Below are positions 42,346 through 50,733 of a stretch of DNA of 64,000 nt, piece by piece; the stretch's first letter is position 1; each line of letters begins with the position of its first letter. The notes beneath the pieces were generated by a model. The model saw nothing but the letters and a program-made list of their open reading frames with translations. It searched no databases and was not told the origin of the DNA. Made by a program: the position numbers and the translations under genes. Source of the DNA: Caldilineaceae bacterium (GTDB lineage Bacteria; Chloroflexota; Anaerolineae; Caldilineales; Caldilineaceae); the NCBI GenBank assembly GCA_022842065.1, contig JALHQH010000009.1:68243-132242 (forward strand), read 5' to 3'.

Positions 42346-44190
42346 GTGAACAGGCTGCGTGGCCAATGGCAAACCTTGCGCCAGGCTTGCCAATCCTATG
42401 GGCGCATTGTGCGTTTGCTCTGGCAGGCGCACCCGCGCTATACGCTGCTGATCATCGGGTTGACGCTGATCAGCTCGCTGGCGGCACCGGCCCAAATTTG
42501 GTTGGTCAAGGTCATCATTGACCGCGTGAATCTGCTGCTGACTACAACAGCCGCGGGTGCCCCCATGGTTTGGTCGCCCCTTGTGACGCCGGCCATCTTC
42601 TTTGCCCTGGCGTTGATTGGGGCCGATGTGAGCCAATCCTTGGTCAGAGCGCTGCGCGATGTCGTGGGCGAACAGATCGATTTCCATGTGCGTGGGCTGC
42701 TCTTGGAGAAGGCGGCCACATTGGACATTGCGTTCTTTGAAACACCGGCCTTTTATGATCAGCTAGAGATTGCCCAACAGGAGAGCTGGCGCACACGCAA
42801 CCTGCCCTGGATTTTGGTCGATACCTCCGGTCAGATCCTGTCGCTGGTGGTGACCTTTGGTCTGCTGGGCCGTCTGCACCTGTTTACGATCCCCCTGCTG
42901 TTGTTGACCTGCTTTCCCCAACTGATCATTCAGGCCCAACAGAGCAGCGCCACGTTCAAAATGTGGACGCAACGGACCCCCTTGCAGCGTATGGTCTATT
43001 ATCTCTCTACGCTACTGAGCGAACGCGCACCGGTCAAGGAGGTACGCTTATTTGGGCTGCACATCCCCTTCATCCAGCGCTATCGGGCATACACGCAGCA
43101 GTTTGTCGCGGAAAATAAAGCGTTAGCCTTTCGGCATGAGCGGGTTAATCTGCTGACCGTGTTGCTCTCCGTCTTGGGGGTGGGCATTGTCTGGAGCTAT
43201 GGTATTTTTCAGGCTACCCTGGCCCGCATCACCATCGGCGATCTTGCCCTCGTTTTTCAGGCCGCGCAGCAAGTGCGCAGTGGGTCGAGCAGCCTCTTTC
43301 GTACCTTGGGCATGTTTTACGAACATAGTCTCTTTGTCAGCAACCTCTATCGTTTTCTTGAACTAGCGCCGGATAGTGTGGCAGGGGCATTGCAACCCCA
43401 AGCCAGTACATCCCCACCCCCTGTGCCATCGCCCCTGCAGCAGGGTATTGAATTTCGTAACGTCTCTTTTCGTTACCCGGGCATGGATCGAGACGTGTTG
43501 CAGCAGCTTTCCTTTACGATTGGGCCGCAAGCGACCGTCGCGGTGGTTGGTGAAAATGGCGCAGGCAAGACGACCTTGATCAAGCTGTTGACCCGTTTTT
43601 ATGACCCCACCGCCGGTGAGATTCTGCTCGATGGCCGTGACCTGCGCAGCTATGAGTTGGCTGATGTGCGCCGCCAGGTTGGGGTGATCTTTCAGGATTT
43701 TATTCGCTACGATCTGACCGTCAAAGAAAATATTGGTTTTGGGCAGGTCGAGTACATGACAGAGATGGGGCGGATTATGCAGGCCGCCGATAAAGGCGGG
43801 GCGATCCCCGTTGTAGAAAAGCTGGCGAATGGTTATGATACCGTGTTGGGGCGTACCTTTGAGGAGGGTACCGATCTTTCGGGTGGCGAGTGGCAGAAAG
43901 TGGCGCTGAGCCGTGCCTTTATGCGCGAAGCCCAAATTCTCATCTTGGATGAACCGACCGCCGCCCTCGACCCCCTGGCCGAATATGATGTCTATCAGCG
44001 TTTTGCCGAATTGACGACGGGGAAAACGACCATTTTCATCTCCCATCGCTTCTCTACGGTGCGCATGGCGCAGCAGATCCTGGTGCTGGCCGATGGACAG
44101 TTGGTTGAAGCCGGTTCGCATCTGGAATTAATGGCACACCAAGGCCAATACGCCAAGATGTTTACTGCGCAAGCGGAGCGTTATCAATAA
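42346..44190 (+). CDS. ABC exporter, fused permease and ATPase (MsbA/ABCB-like half transporter)
   Basis: 614 aa from GTG 42346, with AAGGTGG before it. The N-terminal 340 residues hold about six membrane helices (first TLLIIGLTLISSLAAPAQIW). The ATPase domain has Walker A VVGENGAGKTTL (about 399-410), signature LSGGEWQKVALSRAF, Walker B ILILDEPTAAL and H-loop ISHRFS. It works as a dimer exporting lipids, peptides or drugs. It lies in the same direction as RraA. The MITE-like element sits right after its stop. Confidence 0.92.
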   Translation: MNRLRGQWQTLRQACQSYGRIVRLLWQAHPRYTLLIIGLTLISSLAAPAQIWLVKVIIDRVNLLLTTTAAGAPMVWSPLVTPAIFFALALIGADVSQSLVRALRDVVGEQIDFHVRGLLLEKAATLDIAFFETPAFYDQLEIAQQESWRTRNLPWILVDTSGQILSLVVTFGLLGRLHLFTIPLLLLTCFPQLIIQAQQSSATFKMWTQRTPLQRMVYYLSTLLSERAPVKEVRLFGLHIPFIQRYRAYTQQFVAENKALAFRHERVNLLTVLLSVLGVGIVWSYGIFQATLARITIGDLALVFQAAQQVRSGSSSLFRTLGMFYEHSLFVSNLYRFLELAPDSVAGALQPQASTSPPPVPSPLQQGIEFRNVSFRYPGMDRDVLQQLSFTIGPQATVAVVGENGAGKTTLIKLLTRFYDPTAGEILLDGRDLRSYELADVRRQVGVIFQDFIRYDLTVKENIGFGQVEYMTEMGRIMQAADKGGAIPVVEKLANGYDTVLGRTFEEGTDLSGGEWQKVALSRAFMREAQILILDEPTAALDPLAEYDVYQRFAELTTGKTTIFISHRFSTVRMAQQILVLADGQLVEAGSHLELMAHQGQYAKMFTAQAERYQ

Positions 44191-44210
44191 AAAGGGTTCG
44201 ATAGGAAGTT

Positions 44211-44360
44211 CAGGGGGTGACAAGATCGCCCTGGGCTAAAGCCGCAGGGCTAGCAAACGACGCCGGGTAAACCCGGCTAAGGGAGGGGGGTACCCGGCGT
44301 TGTTGGGGAGCCCGGGTGCCCACTGGGCGCGTGGACGGCGGGGCGGGGATGGTGACCCCG
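44211..44360. mobile_element. MITE-like palindromic element, copy 2 (reverse orientation)
   Basis: It matches the reverse complement of 29851-30002 along its length: shared blocks include GCGCCCAGTGGGCACCCG and TAGCCCTGCGGCTTTAGCCC (on the copy-1 strand). Its terminal repeats are partly degraded (CAGGGGGTGAC at one end, GTGACCCCG at the other). It fills the gap between the exporter and the ClbS-like gene. Confidence 0.68.
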
Positions 44361-44392
44361 ATCGATCACATTGAACCTAAAAAGGAGGACTT

Positions 44393-44893
44393 ATGGCACG
44401 ACCAACGACCAAAGCTGAACTGCTCGCTACCGTCGCCGCTGACTATGCGGCGTTGCTCACCCAAGTCAACCGTTTCTCGCCGGCGCAACAGGCGTTGCCG
44501 GGTGTGAATGGCGAATGGGCGGTGAAAGATCTGTTAGCCCACTTGATGGCCTGGGCACAACTTTTCTTGGGTTGGTATCAAGCCGGCGCACGCGGTGAAA
44601 CACCCGTCACCCCCGCTCCTGGCTATACCTGGGGCTGGAAAAGTTTAGGTGCCTTGAACCAGCAGATTTTTGTGCAGCACCGTGACCAATCACCGGAAGC
44701 CGCGCTGCAAGCCTTTGCCGTTGCGCATAGCCAAGTTGTTGCCTTGATCGAAAGCCTGGATGAAGCCGAACTCTTTACCCCTGGCCGTTATGGCTGGCTG
44801 GGTAAAGCGACCTTAGAAGCATCGATTCGCGCCAACACCTATAACCATTACCAGTGGGCGACCAAACTGTTGCGCCGCTGGCAACCAACTTGA
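44393..44893 (+). CDS. ClbS/DfsB family four-helix protein (DinB-like)
   Basis: 166 aa. AAAAAGGAGG sits 6 bases before ATG 44393. TKAELLATVAADYAALLTQV, then NGEWAVKDLLAHLMAWAQLF match the ClbS/DfsB (DUF1706) fold, with a conserved His in the second helix. ClbS itself protects from the genotoxin colibactin, and other members are uncharacterised or act in detoxification. Here it stands alone before the PseI-like gene. A 34-bp perfect palindrome follows its stop. Confidence 0.85.
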   Translation: MARPTTKAELLATVAADYAALLTQVNRFSPAQQALPGVNGEWAVKDLLAHLMAWAQLFLGWYQAGARGETPVTPAPGYTWGWKSLGALNQQIFVQHRDQSPEAALQAFAVAHSQVVALIESLDEAELFTPGRYGWLGKATLEASIRANTYNHYQWATKLLRRWQPT

Positions 44894-44901
44894 AATCAAT
44901 T

Positions 44902-44969
44902 GGAATTACGCCAGCCCAGTCGTAGGGGCAAGGCATGCCTTGCCCCTACGACTGGGCTGGCGTAATTCC
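44902..44969. terminator. Perfect 34-bp palindrome without loop
   Basis: 44902-44935 and 44936-44969 are exact reverse complements, centred on GCATGC. It begins 8 bases after the ClbS-like stop and ends 36 bases before the PseI-like start. As RNA it would be a very stable hairpin. No U-run follows, so it may be an mRNA end-protector or inserted palindrome rather than a classic terminator. Confidence 0.7.
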
Positions 44970-45005
44970 TAAATCAATAGACGTCACAAGAGGAGTTGAT
45001 TCACA

Positions 45006-46052
45006 ATGCAGAGCATTACCATCAACGGCCGCGCCGTTGGCCCTGGTCATCCAACCTATATGGTCGCCGAGATGTCGGCCAATCATGGCCAGAACTTTGA
45101 CCAGGCGGTGGCGATCATTGAAGCCGCCAAGCGGGCCGGGGCCGATGCGGTGAAGTTACAGACCTACACCCCCGATACCTTAACGATTGACTGCCACAAT
45201 GAATATTTCCGCATCAAAGGCACCTTGTGGGAGGGGCGTAATCTCTACGAACTCTATGGCGAAGCCTATACACCGTGGGCATGGCAACCAAAACTCAAAG
45301 AGATCGCCGATGAATTGGGGATCGAACTCTTTTCGACGCCTTTTGACCCGACGGCGGTTGACTTTCTCGAAACAATGGCGGTCGCCGTGCACAAAGTGGC
45401 CTCCTTTGAAAGTGTTGACCTCCCCCTGCTGCGCCGGATCGGGGCAACCGGTAAACCTGTCATCATGTCCACCGGCATGGCGACCCTGGCCGAGATTGAC
45501 GAAGCGGTGAAAACCCTACGCGCCGCCGGCACGCGGGAACTGGTCTTGCTCAAGTGTACCAGCGCCTATCCCACGCCCCCTGCGGCGATGAATCTGCGCA
45601 CCATTCCCCACCTGGCCGCAGCCTTTGGCGTCCCGACTGGATTATCCGATCACACTTTGGGCATCACCGTGCCGGTCGCCGCGGTGACACTCGGCGCGTG
45701 TATGATCGAAAAGCACTTTACCCTTTCCCGCGATCTGCCTGGCCCGGACAGTAAGTTCTCGCTAGAACCTGCCGAATTTAAGACGATGGTTGAGGCCGTG
45801 CGCACCGCCGAAGCCGCGCTCGGTGAAGTCCACTACGGTCTCCAGCCGGATGAAGAGGTGAGCCGCGTCTTCCGCCGTTCGCTCTTTGTGGTGGAGGATA
45901 TGCAAGCGGGTGAACTTTTCACCGCAACGAATGTGCGCTCGATCCGCCCTGGTCACGGGCTGCACACCCGCTACCTGCCCGAAGTGCTGGGCCGCCGCGC
46001 CAGCCAACCCATTGCGCGGGGGACACCGCTGGCGTGGAGCCATGTGGGGTGA
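45006..46052 (+). CDS. pseI: PseI/NeuB-type nonulosonic acid synthase
   Basis: 348 aa, the usual length. The NeuB barrel begins with YMVAEMSANHGQNFDQAV. Other typical blocks are ADAVKLQTYTPDTLTID, LFSTPFDPTAVDFLE, KVASFES, VIMSTGMATLAEIDEAV, CTSAYPTP and GLSDHTLG. EKHFTLSRDLPGPDSKFSL closes the active site. The C-terminal 60 residues are the SAF domain. It condenses PEP with a 6-carbon amino sugar to give pseudaminic or a related nonulosonic acid for surface glycans. No partner genes are next to it. AGAGGAG precedes the start. Confidence 0.88.
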   Translation: MQSITINGRAVGPGHPTYMVAEMSANHGQNFDQAVAIIEAAKRAGADAVKLQTYTPDTLTIDCHNEYFRIKGTLWEGRNLYELYGEAYTPWAWQPKLKEIADELGIELFSTPFDPTAVDFLETMAVAVHKVASFESVDLPLLRRIGATGKPVIMSTGMATLAEIDEAVKTLRAAGTRELVLLKCTSAYPTPPAAMNLRTIPHLAAAFGVPTGLSDHTLGITVPVAAVTLGACMIEKHFTLSRDLPGPDSKFSLEPAEFKTMVEAVRTAEAALGEVHYGLQPDEEVSRVFRRSLFVVEDMQAGELFTATNVRSIRPGHGLHTRYLPEVLGRRASQPIARGTPLAWSHVG

Positions 46053-46100
46053 TCCGGTTGCACTGTTTTACAAAACAGCTGATCCGGTTGGCGAATGGCC

Positions 46101-46232
46101 CCGATGCAGAATGAATTCTGCATCGGCTAGACGAAGCCTCACCCAAAGGGTCCCCGAAGCAGGCTGTGGTTCCCAGGTGGTAGTGCGTTTTAACGCACTT
46201 CTGCTTATCAGCCTGGGGTTGAAACCCCAGGC
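46101..46232. repeat. Three 2-base-loop hairpins in one gap
   Basis: 46101-46126 (12-bp stem, loop GA), 46182-46199 (8-bp stem AGTGCGTT, loop TT) and 46211-46232 (10-bp stem GCCTGGGGTT, loop GA). All three are perfect with exactly two unpaired bases. They fill the gap between the PseI-like and dehydrogenase genes. Confidence 0.6.
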
Positions 46233-46304
46233 GACTTGACGAAGTATGCGCAGTTGTCACCCAACAGTTGTCCGTCGTCTATTACCATAGAAACGAGAAA
46301 CAGC

Positions 46305-47261
46305 ATGAGTCTGGTCGTTGTTATCGGTGAGGCGATTGGGGCGGAAAACTTGGCCCGTCTGCGCCAAGCCTACCCTGATCTGGAATTTCGGTATTGCGTT
46401 GAACGCGAAAATTATCTGGCGAATGTGCCCCATGCCGAGATCATCTTCAGCAAACAATTTCCCCCTGGGACGTTGGATCTTGCCCCGAAATTGCGCTGGG
46501 TACAGGCCGGCACCGCCGGGGTCAACCACCTGATCGCCGCGGGTATTGGCGAACGGGGGATTCTCCTGACCAACGCCCGTGGTGCCCACGGCACCCCCAT
46601 CGCCGAACAGACGTTGGCGCTGATGTTCGCCTTTGCCAACCGGTTGCCCACGTTGATCCGGGCACAGGATGAGCATCGGCACGTCGCGAAGCAGGTCATC
46701 GCCGAAAAGTTCGAACTAGCGGGGCAAACGCTCTGCGTCATCGGCCTCGGTGACATTGGCGGCTCCCTGGCCCAAAAGGCGAAGTTGCTGGGGATGCGGG
46801 TGATCGGGGTCCGCCGCACAACCGCGCCCTTTCCTGGTCTTGACGCCCAGTACACCCCTGACCAACTGGCCGACGCCCTGCCGCAAGCCGATCATGTCGC
46901 CCTCTGTCTGCCCTTGACTGATGCGACCACCGCTATCGTCGGCGAACGGGAGTTGCGTAGCATGAAGCCGACTGCCCACATCTACAACGTGGGCCGCGGC
47001 GCGTCGATTGAACCGAATGCCTTAATCCGCGCCCTGCAAGAAGGTTGGATTGCCGGGGCGGGTCTCGACTGTACCGACCCGGAACCGTTGCCCGCCGATT
47101 CGCCACTGTGGACAATGGACAACGTGATCCTGGCCCAACACACCAGTGGCAGCAGCCCCTACAATGCGGACCGCATCACGCAGATTTTCCTGAATAATTT
47201 GAACCGTTATCGGCGCGGCGATGGGTTGGAAAATGTGGTTGATGTTGTGTTAGGCTACTAA
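46305..47261 (+). CDS. D-2-hydroxyacid dehydrogenase
   Basis: 318 aa from ATG 46305. The catalytic core is recognisable: LRWVQAGTAGVNHL, then TNARGAHGTPIAEQTLALMF. The NAD-binding VIGLGDIGGSLAQKAKLLG (about 143-161), the substrate-binding Arg in IYNVGRGASIEPNALI, Glu in PEPLPADSPLW and the catalytic His in ILAQHTSGSSPYN. It reduces 2-keto acids or oxidises D-2-hydroxy acids with NAD. Monocistronic or coupled to a read-through from upstream. Confidence 0.9.
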   Translation: MSLVVVIGEAIGAENLARLRQAYPDLEFRYCVERENYLANVPHAEIIFSKQFPPGTLDLAPKLRWVQAGTAGVNHLIAAGIGERGILLTNARGAHGTPIAEQTLALMFAFANRLPTLIRAQDEHRHVAKQVIAEKFELAGQTLCVIGLGDIGGSLAQKAKLLGMRVIGVRRTTAPFPGLDAQYTPDQLADALPQADHVALCLPLTDATTAIVGERELRSMKPTAHIYNVGRGASIEPNALIRALQEGWIAGAGLDCTDPEPLPADSPLWTMDNVILAQHTSGSSPYNADRITQIFLNNLNRYRRGDGLENVVDVVLGY

Positions 47262-47331
47262 TGCCACGGAACGATACCACCGTTTGTTTGGCGGAGAATG
47301 TGGAAACTGAATTGCACTTCGGTGATGCGCA

Positions 47332-47919
47332 ATGCATGATACACAGGTAACCATCATTAACCTTACAAAGGACGATACGGTACTGATTGAGCAACTGGCC
47401 GTGATGGCTCATGCCGCCTTCCACAGCCACGCGCCAGATTGGCTACCGACCCGACAAGCGGCCAAAGCCGAAGTCCTTGAATCGTTGGCGCCAAAAAAGA
47501 TCAGCCGCGTGCTGATTGACGAAAGCCGACAACCCCTGGGCTGGATCGCTGCCATCCCGCAGAGTGGTGGGCGCATTTGGGAGATCCATCCATTGGCGGT
47601 TGCGCCCGCTGCCCAAGGCCGCGGCTATGGCCGGGCGCTGATTGCCGATATCGAACAGTTGGCGCGCACCGCCGGTGCCCTGACCCTTCTGGTCGGGACG
47701 AGCGATGCCACCAATGCAACCACGCTCAGTGGGGTAGATCTGTATGCAGATCCGGCCACGGCCATTGCCAACATCCGTGTACTGCGTGACCATGCCTATC
47801 CGTTTTATGTGCGGCTAGGATTTACGGTCGTGGGCATCGTGCCGGATGCCGATGGGATTGGCAAGCCTGGCATCACGCTCGCCAAGCGGGTCCACACCAA
47901 CAGGGATAGGCATGAATGA
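47332..47919 (+). CDS. GNAT acetyltransferase, AAC(6')-like
   Basis: 195 aa. GNAT motif A is WEIHPLAVAPAAQGRGYGRA (about 82-101), binding acetyl-CoA. Downstream LLVGTSDATNATTLSGVDLY, HAYPFYVRLGFTVVGIVPDA and GKPGITLAKRV match aminoglycoside 6'-N-acetyltransferases of the AAC(6')-Ii kind along their C-terminal half. The real substrate in this organism is unproven. It overlaps the downstream nucleotidyltransferase by four bases (ATGA), so the two are coupled. Confidence 0.8.
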   Translation: MHDTQVTIINLTKDDTVLIEQLAVMAHAAFHSHAPDWLPTRQAAKAEVLESLAPKKISRVLIDESRQPLGWIAAIPQSGGRIWEIHPLAVAPAAQGRGYGRALIADIEQLARTAGALTLLVGTSDATNATTLSGVDLYADPATAIANIRVLRDHAYPFYVRLGFTVVGIVPDADGIGKPGITLAKRVHTNRDRHE

Positions 47920-48788
47920 TAAAAGACGAAGGCATTGACCGGATCGTCGACTGGGCAATTGCGCATCCCTCAATCCGCGCCCTCCTGCTCACCAGTACCC
48001 GCGCGGTTCCACATGCCCCCGTGGATCAGCTCTCCGACTATGACGTGATTCTGGTGGTGGACGCCGTCGAACCATGGGTGGCTGACCGTGGTTGGCTCTC
48101 TGACTTTGGCGCGGTGCTCGTCGTCTACTGGGACCCAGTGCAGCCCGATCCGGCGTTTGGCATTAATGTCTGTGGTAATGTGACCCAATATGTTCACGGC
48201 CTGAAAATTGACTTCACCCTTTGGCCGGTCACACTGCTGCAGACGCTGGTCGACGCCGCCGCGCTGCCGGCGGAACTGGATGCGGGCTACCGCGTGCTGC
48301 TCGACAAAGATGGGCTGGCTGCACAGTTGCCGCCGCCCACCTATCGCGCCTATCTGCCCAAAGCGCCAACCGAGAGTGAATACCAAACGTGGATCAACGA
48401 CTTTCTCACCGATGCCCCCTATGTTGCGAAATGTCTCTGGCGCGATGAACTCTTCCCGGCCAAGTGGTGCCTGGATTATGACATGAAGCATGTCTATCTG
48501 CTCAAAATGCTCGAATGGCGCGTCGGCGTAGCGCACAACTGGTCGGTTGGCGTTGGTTCATTAGGTAAAGGGCTGAAAAAGCGACTGCCCCCGGTCCTGT
48601 GGCCATCAGTCGAAGCGTGTTTTGCCGGTGCCGCCCTTATCGACAACTGGACCGCGCTTGACCAGACCATGACGCTCTTTCGCCAGGTTGCGGTCGAGGT
48701 GGGTGATGCACTGGGTTACCCCTATCCGCACGAACTGCATGACCGGGTTGCCCGCTATGTCGCGCAGATTCGCCAGTTGCCGAAGTAA
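47916..48788 (+). CDS. ANT(6)/AadK-like nucleotidyltransferase
   Basis: 290 aa, the usual length. LTSTRAVPHAPVDQLSDYDV carries the Asp-x-Asp of the nucleotidyltransferase fold (SDYDV), and GLKIDFTLWP supplies the third Asp. PAKWCLDYDMKHVYLLKMLE and WSVGVGSLGKGLKKRLPP fit the C-terminal helical domain of streptomycin 6-adenylyltransferases. The N-terminal G-S motif has become T-S-T. It sits directly after an AAC(6')-like gene, a natural pair of antibiotic-modifying-type enzymes. Activity is inferred only. Confidence 0.82.
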   Translation: MIKDEGIDRIVDWAIAHPSIRALLLTSTRAVPHAPVDQLSDYDVILVVDAVEPWVADRGWLSDFGAVLVVYWDPVQPDPAFGINVCGNVTQYVHGLKIDFTLWPVTLLQTLVDAAALPAELDAGYRVLLDKDGLAAQLPPPTYRAYLPKAPTESEYQTWINDFLTDAPYVAKCLWRDELFPAKWCLDYDMKHVYLLKMLEWRVGVAHNWSVGVGSLGKGLKKRLPPVLWPSVEACFAGAALIDNWTALDQTMTLFRQVAVEVGDALGYPYPHELHDRVARYVAQIRQLPK

Positions 48789-48818
48789 ACTTGAGGAACA
48801 GTTGCGGAAAGCAGATCA

Positions 48819-49358
48819 ATGCGCATCAACATCGTCGGTTCCGGCGGTTCCGGCAAAACCTGGTTGGCGGCCACACTGGCGAAAACCTTAGCTTGTCCCC
48901 ATTTCGAGCTGGATGCGCTCCACTGGGGGCCTGGCTGGACGGAAACGCCATTAGCGGACTTTCGCACCCAAGTCGCCGCGCTCGCCCAAGGCGAACGGTG
49001 GGTGATCGACGGTAACTATGGCGGCAAAGTCCGTGATATCCTCTGGCCGCGCGCGACCACGGTGGTCTGGCTTGATTATGGGCTGGGGTTGGTGCTCTGG
49101 CGGTTGGTGCGGCGCTCGCTACAGCGGTCGCTTACACAGACGGAACTGTGGAACGGCAACCGGGAAACCCTGTGGGGCCAGTTTTTTGCGCAAGATTCGC
49201 TGATCCGCTATACGATCAACACCCACCAGCGGCGACGGGACCAAATGAACCGGGCAATGGCCGACCCCGTCTATGGCCAGATTGACTTCGTGCGGCTTGC
49301 GTCGCCGGCTGCAACACAAGCGTGGTTAGCGCAGATCGGCCTTAGCCTGACTAAGTAA
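48819..49358 (+). CDS. P-loop NTPase (adenylate kinase-like, 'topology modulation' family)
   Basis: 179 aa. RINIVGSGGSGKTWLAATLA is the Walker A segment at the N-terminus. HFELDALHWGPGWTET and WVIDGNYGGKVRDILWPRA, then VVWLDYG, are the hallmark blocks of the FlaR/topology-modulation protein family. They look like small-molecule kinases, and their substrate is unknown. It is 30 bp after the AadK-like gene, same strand. Confidence 0.85.
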   Translation: MRINIVGSGGSGKTWLAATLAKTLACPHFELDALHWGPGWTETPLADFRTQVAALAQGERWVIDGNYGGKVRDILWPRATTVVWLDYGLGLVLWRLVRRSLQRSLTQTELWNGNRETLWGQFFAQDSLIRYTINTHQRRRDQMNRAMADPVYGQIDFVRLASPAATQAWLAQIGLSLTK

Positions 49359-49420
49359 GTTTGCACCGAATCAGCTGCCCTTTGTCATCTCTGCGCGTCG
49401 GGTATGCACGCACCATTGAA

Positions 49421-49981
49421 ATGAGCAATTGTACGATGTTTAGCCACGATGATCAGAAATTCATGGCCCTGGCGTTGCGCGAGGCGCAGACTGCCCTGGC
49501 CCTAGGCGACTATCCCGTCGGCGCGGCGCTGACGGTCAATGGCGAATTGTGGGGCACCGCCCGCAATGCACTCTTTACCGAGGGGCGCACCACCGCCCAT
49601 GCCGAGCATAACTTGATCTATCAGTTCTCAGCGCAGCTACGTACCGAAGTATTGGAAAGACACACAACACCGGTCTGCCTTTACACGACCTTGGAGCCCT
49701 GTCTCATGTGTTTAGGCATTGCCGTGCTGCATCGGATCTCGCGTATTGTCATCGCTTGCCCAGACCCAAACGGCGGGACGACCAACCTGGCGCTTTCCAG
49801 TGTCGGTAGTGTCTATCAACGCTGGTGGCCGGCGATCCAGATCGGGCTGTACCAGGAGCAAGCTTGCGATCTGATCATCGCGTTTTTGAAGACCAAGAAA
49901 TTTAGCTCATGGGAAATGATGCTTGGCGAATTTGAAACCATGAAGCAGACGTGGGTACGTGGTTATGGTAAAATGGGCTAA
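49421..49981 (+). CDS. Nucleoside/cytidine deaminase-family zinc hydrolase
   Basis: 186 aa from ATG 49421; 49436 is an equally possible start and no strong ribosome site separates them. TTAHAEHNLIYQF holds the H-A-E zinc ligand and proton shuttle, and TTLEPCLMCLG the P-C-x-x-C ligands. LGDYPVGAALTVNGELWG is the usual N-terminal block. These enzymes deaminate cytosine, guanine, adenosine in tRNA or drug nucleosides. The C-terminal 55 residues extend beyond the minimal fold. The real substrate is open. Last of four same-strand small enzymes. Confidence 0.85.
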   Translation: MSNCTMFSHDDQKFMALALREAQTALALGDYPVGAALTVNGELWGTARNALFTEGRTTAHAEHNLIYQFSAQLRTEVLERHTTPVCLYTTLEPCLMCLGIAVLHRISRIVIACPDPNGGTTNLALSSVGSVYQRWWPAIQIGLYQEQACDLIIAFLKTKKFSSWEMMLGEFETMKQTWVRGYGKMG

Positions 49982-50039
49982 CTTGTCGATAGTTTGCCTA
50001 TAGAGTTGTTTGCTTATAGAGTGGTGAGGGAGTTGATCG

Positions 50040-50729
50040 ATGTCCATTATGGAAAAGACATTGCGCGAAACGCTTGTTGATTATGAAGTTCATCTACCAA
50101 TGAGTTATCAAGACTATCTACACGCCTTTGACGAAGATGTGCATGTCGAGTGGGTCAATGGAGAGGCGATTATCTTTATGTCTGCGGCAACCCGACACCA
50201 AGTGCTGGTCACCTACCTTATCAAACTGCTTGGCAGTTATGTTGACTTCTTTAAGCTAGGCGAACTTTTGTCGGCACCGTATGAGATGAAAGCTTCCCCT
50301 ATGAGCAATGCACGTGAGCCCGACATCCTTTTCGTGAAAACCGAGCATAAATACTATTTGGAAGAGCAACGCTTGGCAGGGGCCGCCGACCTGGTCGTGG
50401 AAGTGGTTTCGCCGGAGAGTGTCAAGCGCGACAATGAAGATAAGTTTACTGAATACGAAGCTGCCGGCGTACAGGAGTACTGGATTATTGATCCACGACC
50501 AGAAGTGCAAAGTGCCGAATTCTGGCTCTTAGACGAGCATGGTCAATATCAGTCGATGCCGGTCCACAATGGCATCTACCACTCGACCGTCCTCACCGGT
50601 TTTTGGCTGAACACGGCCTGGCTTTGGCAGCCGGAACGATACAGCGCGCTGGCGGCCTTTGCCGAGATCGCCGGTTTACCCCAGGAGATGATCGAATTGC
50701 TCCAGCGCGGCGCAAAAGCGAACGGATAA
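50040..50729 (+). CDS. Uma2 family endonuclease-like protein (DUF820)
   Basis: 229 aa from ATG 50040, with GAGGGAG upstream. MSYQDYLHAFDEDVHVEWVN opens the fold. REPDILFV and ADLVVEVVSPESVKRDN (D, E-V-V-S) are the PD-(D/E)XK active-site strands, then KFTEYEAAGVQEYWIIDP. Uma2 proteins are extremely abundant in Chloroflexota and Cyanobacteria and their biological role is unclear. It lies 4 bp before the SAF-domain gene. Confidence 0.88.
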   Translation: MSIMEKTLRETLVDYEVHLPMSYQDYLHAFDEDVHVEWVNGEAIIFMSAATRHQVLVTYLIKLLGSYVDFFKLGELLSAPYEMKASPMSNAREPDILFVKTEHKYYLEEQRLAGAADLVVEVVSPESVKRDNEDKFTEYEAAGVQEYWIIDPRPEVQSAEFWLLDEHGQYQSMPVHNGIYHSTVLTGFWLNTAWLWQPERYSALAAFAEIAGLPQEMIELLQRGAKANG

Positions 50730-50733
50730 CACA

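Noticed and set aside
43363..44121. 252-residue antisense frame within the ABC exporter
   Set aside because: The opposite strand encodes a fully recognisable ATPase domain there.
47332..48788. Acquired resistance integron cassette
   Set aside because: No integrase, attC-like site or insertion sequence is seen beside the genes.
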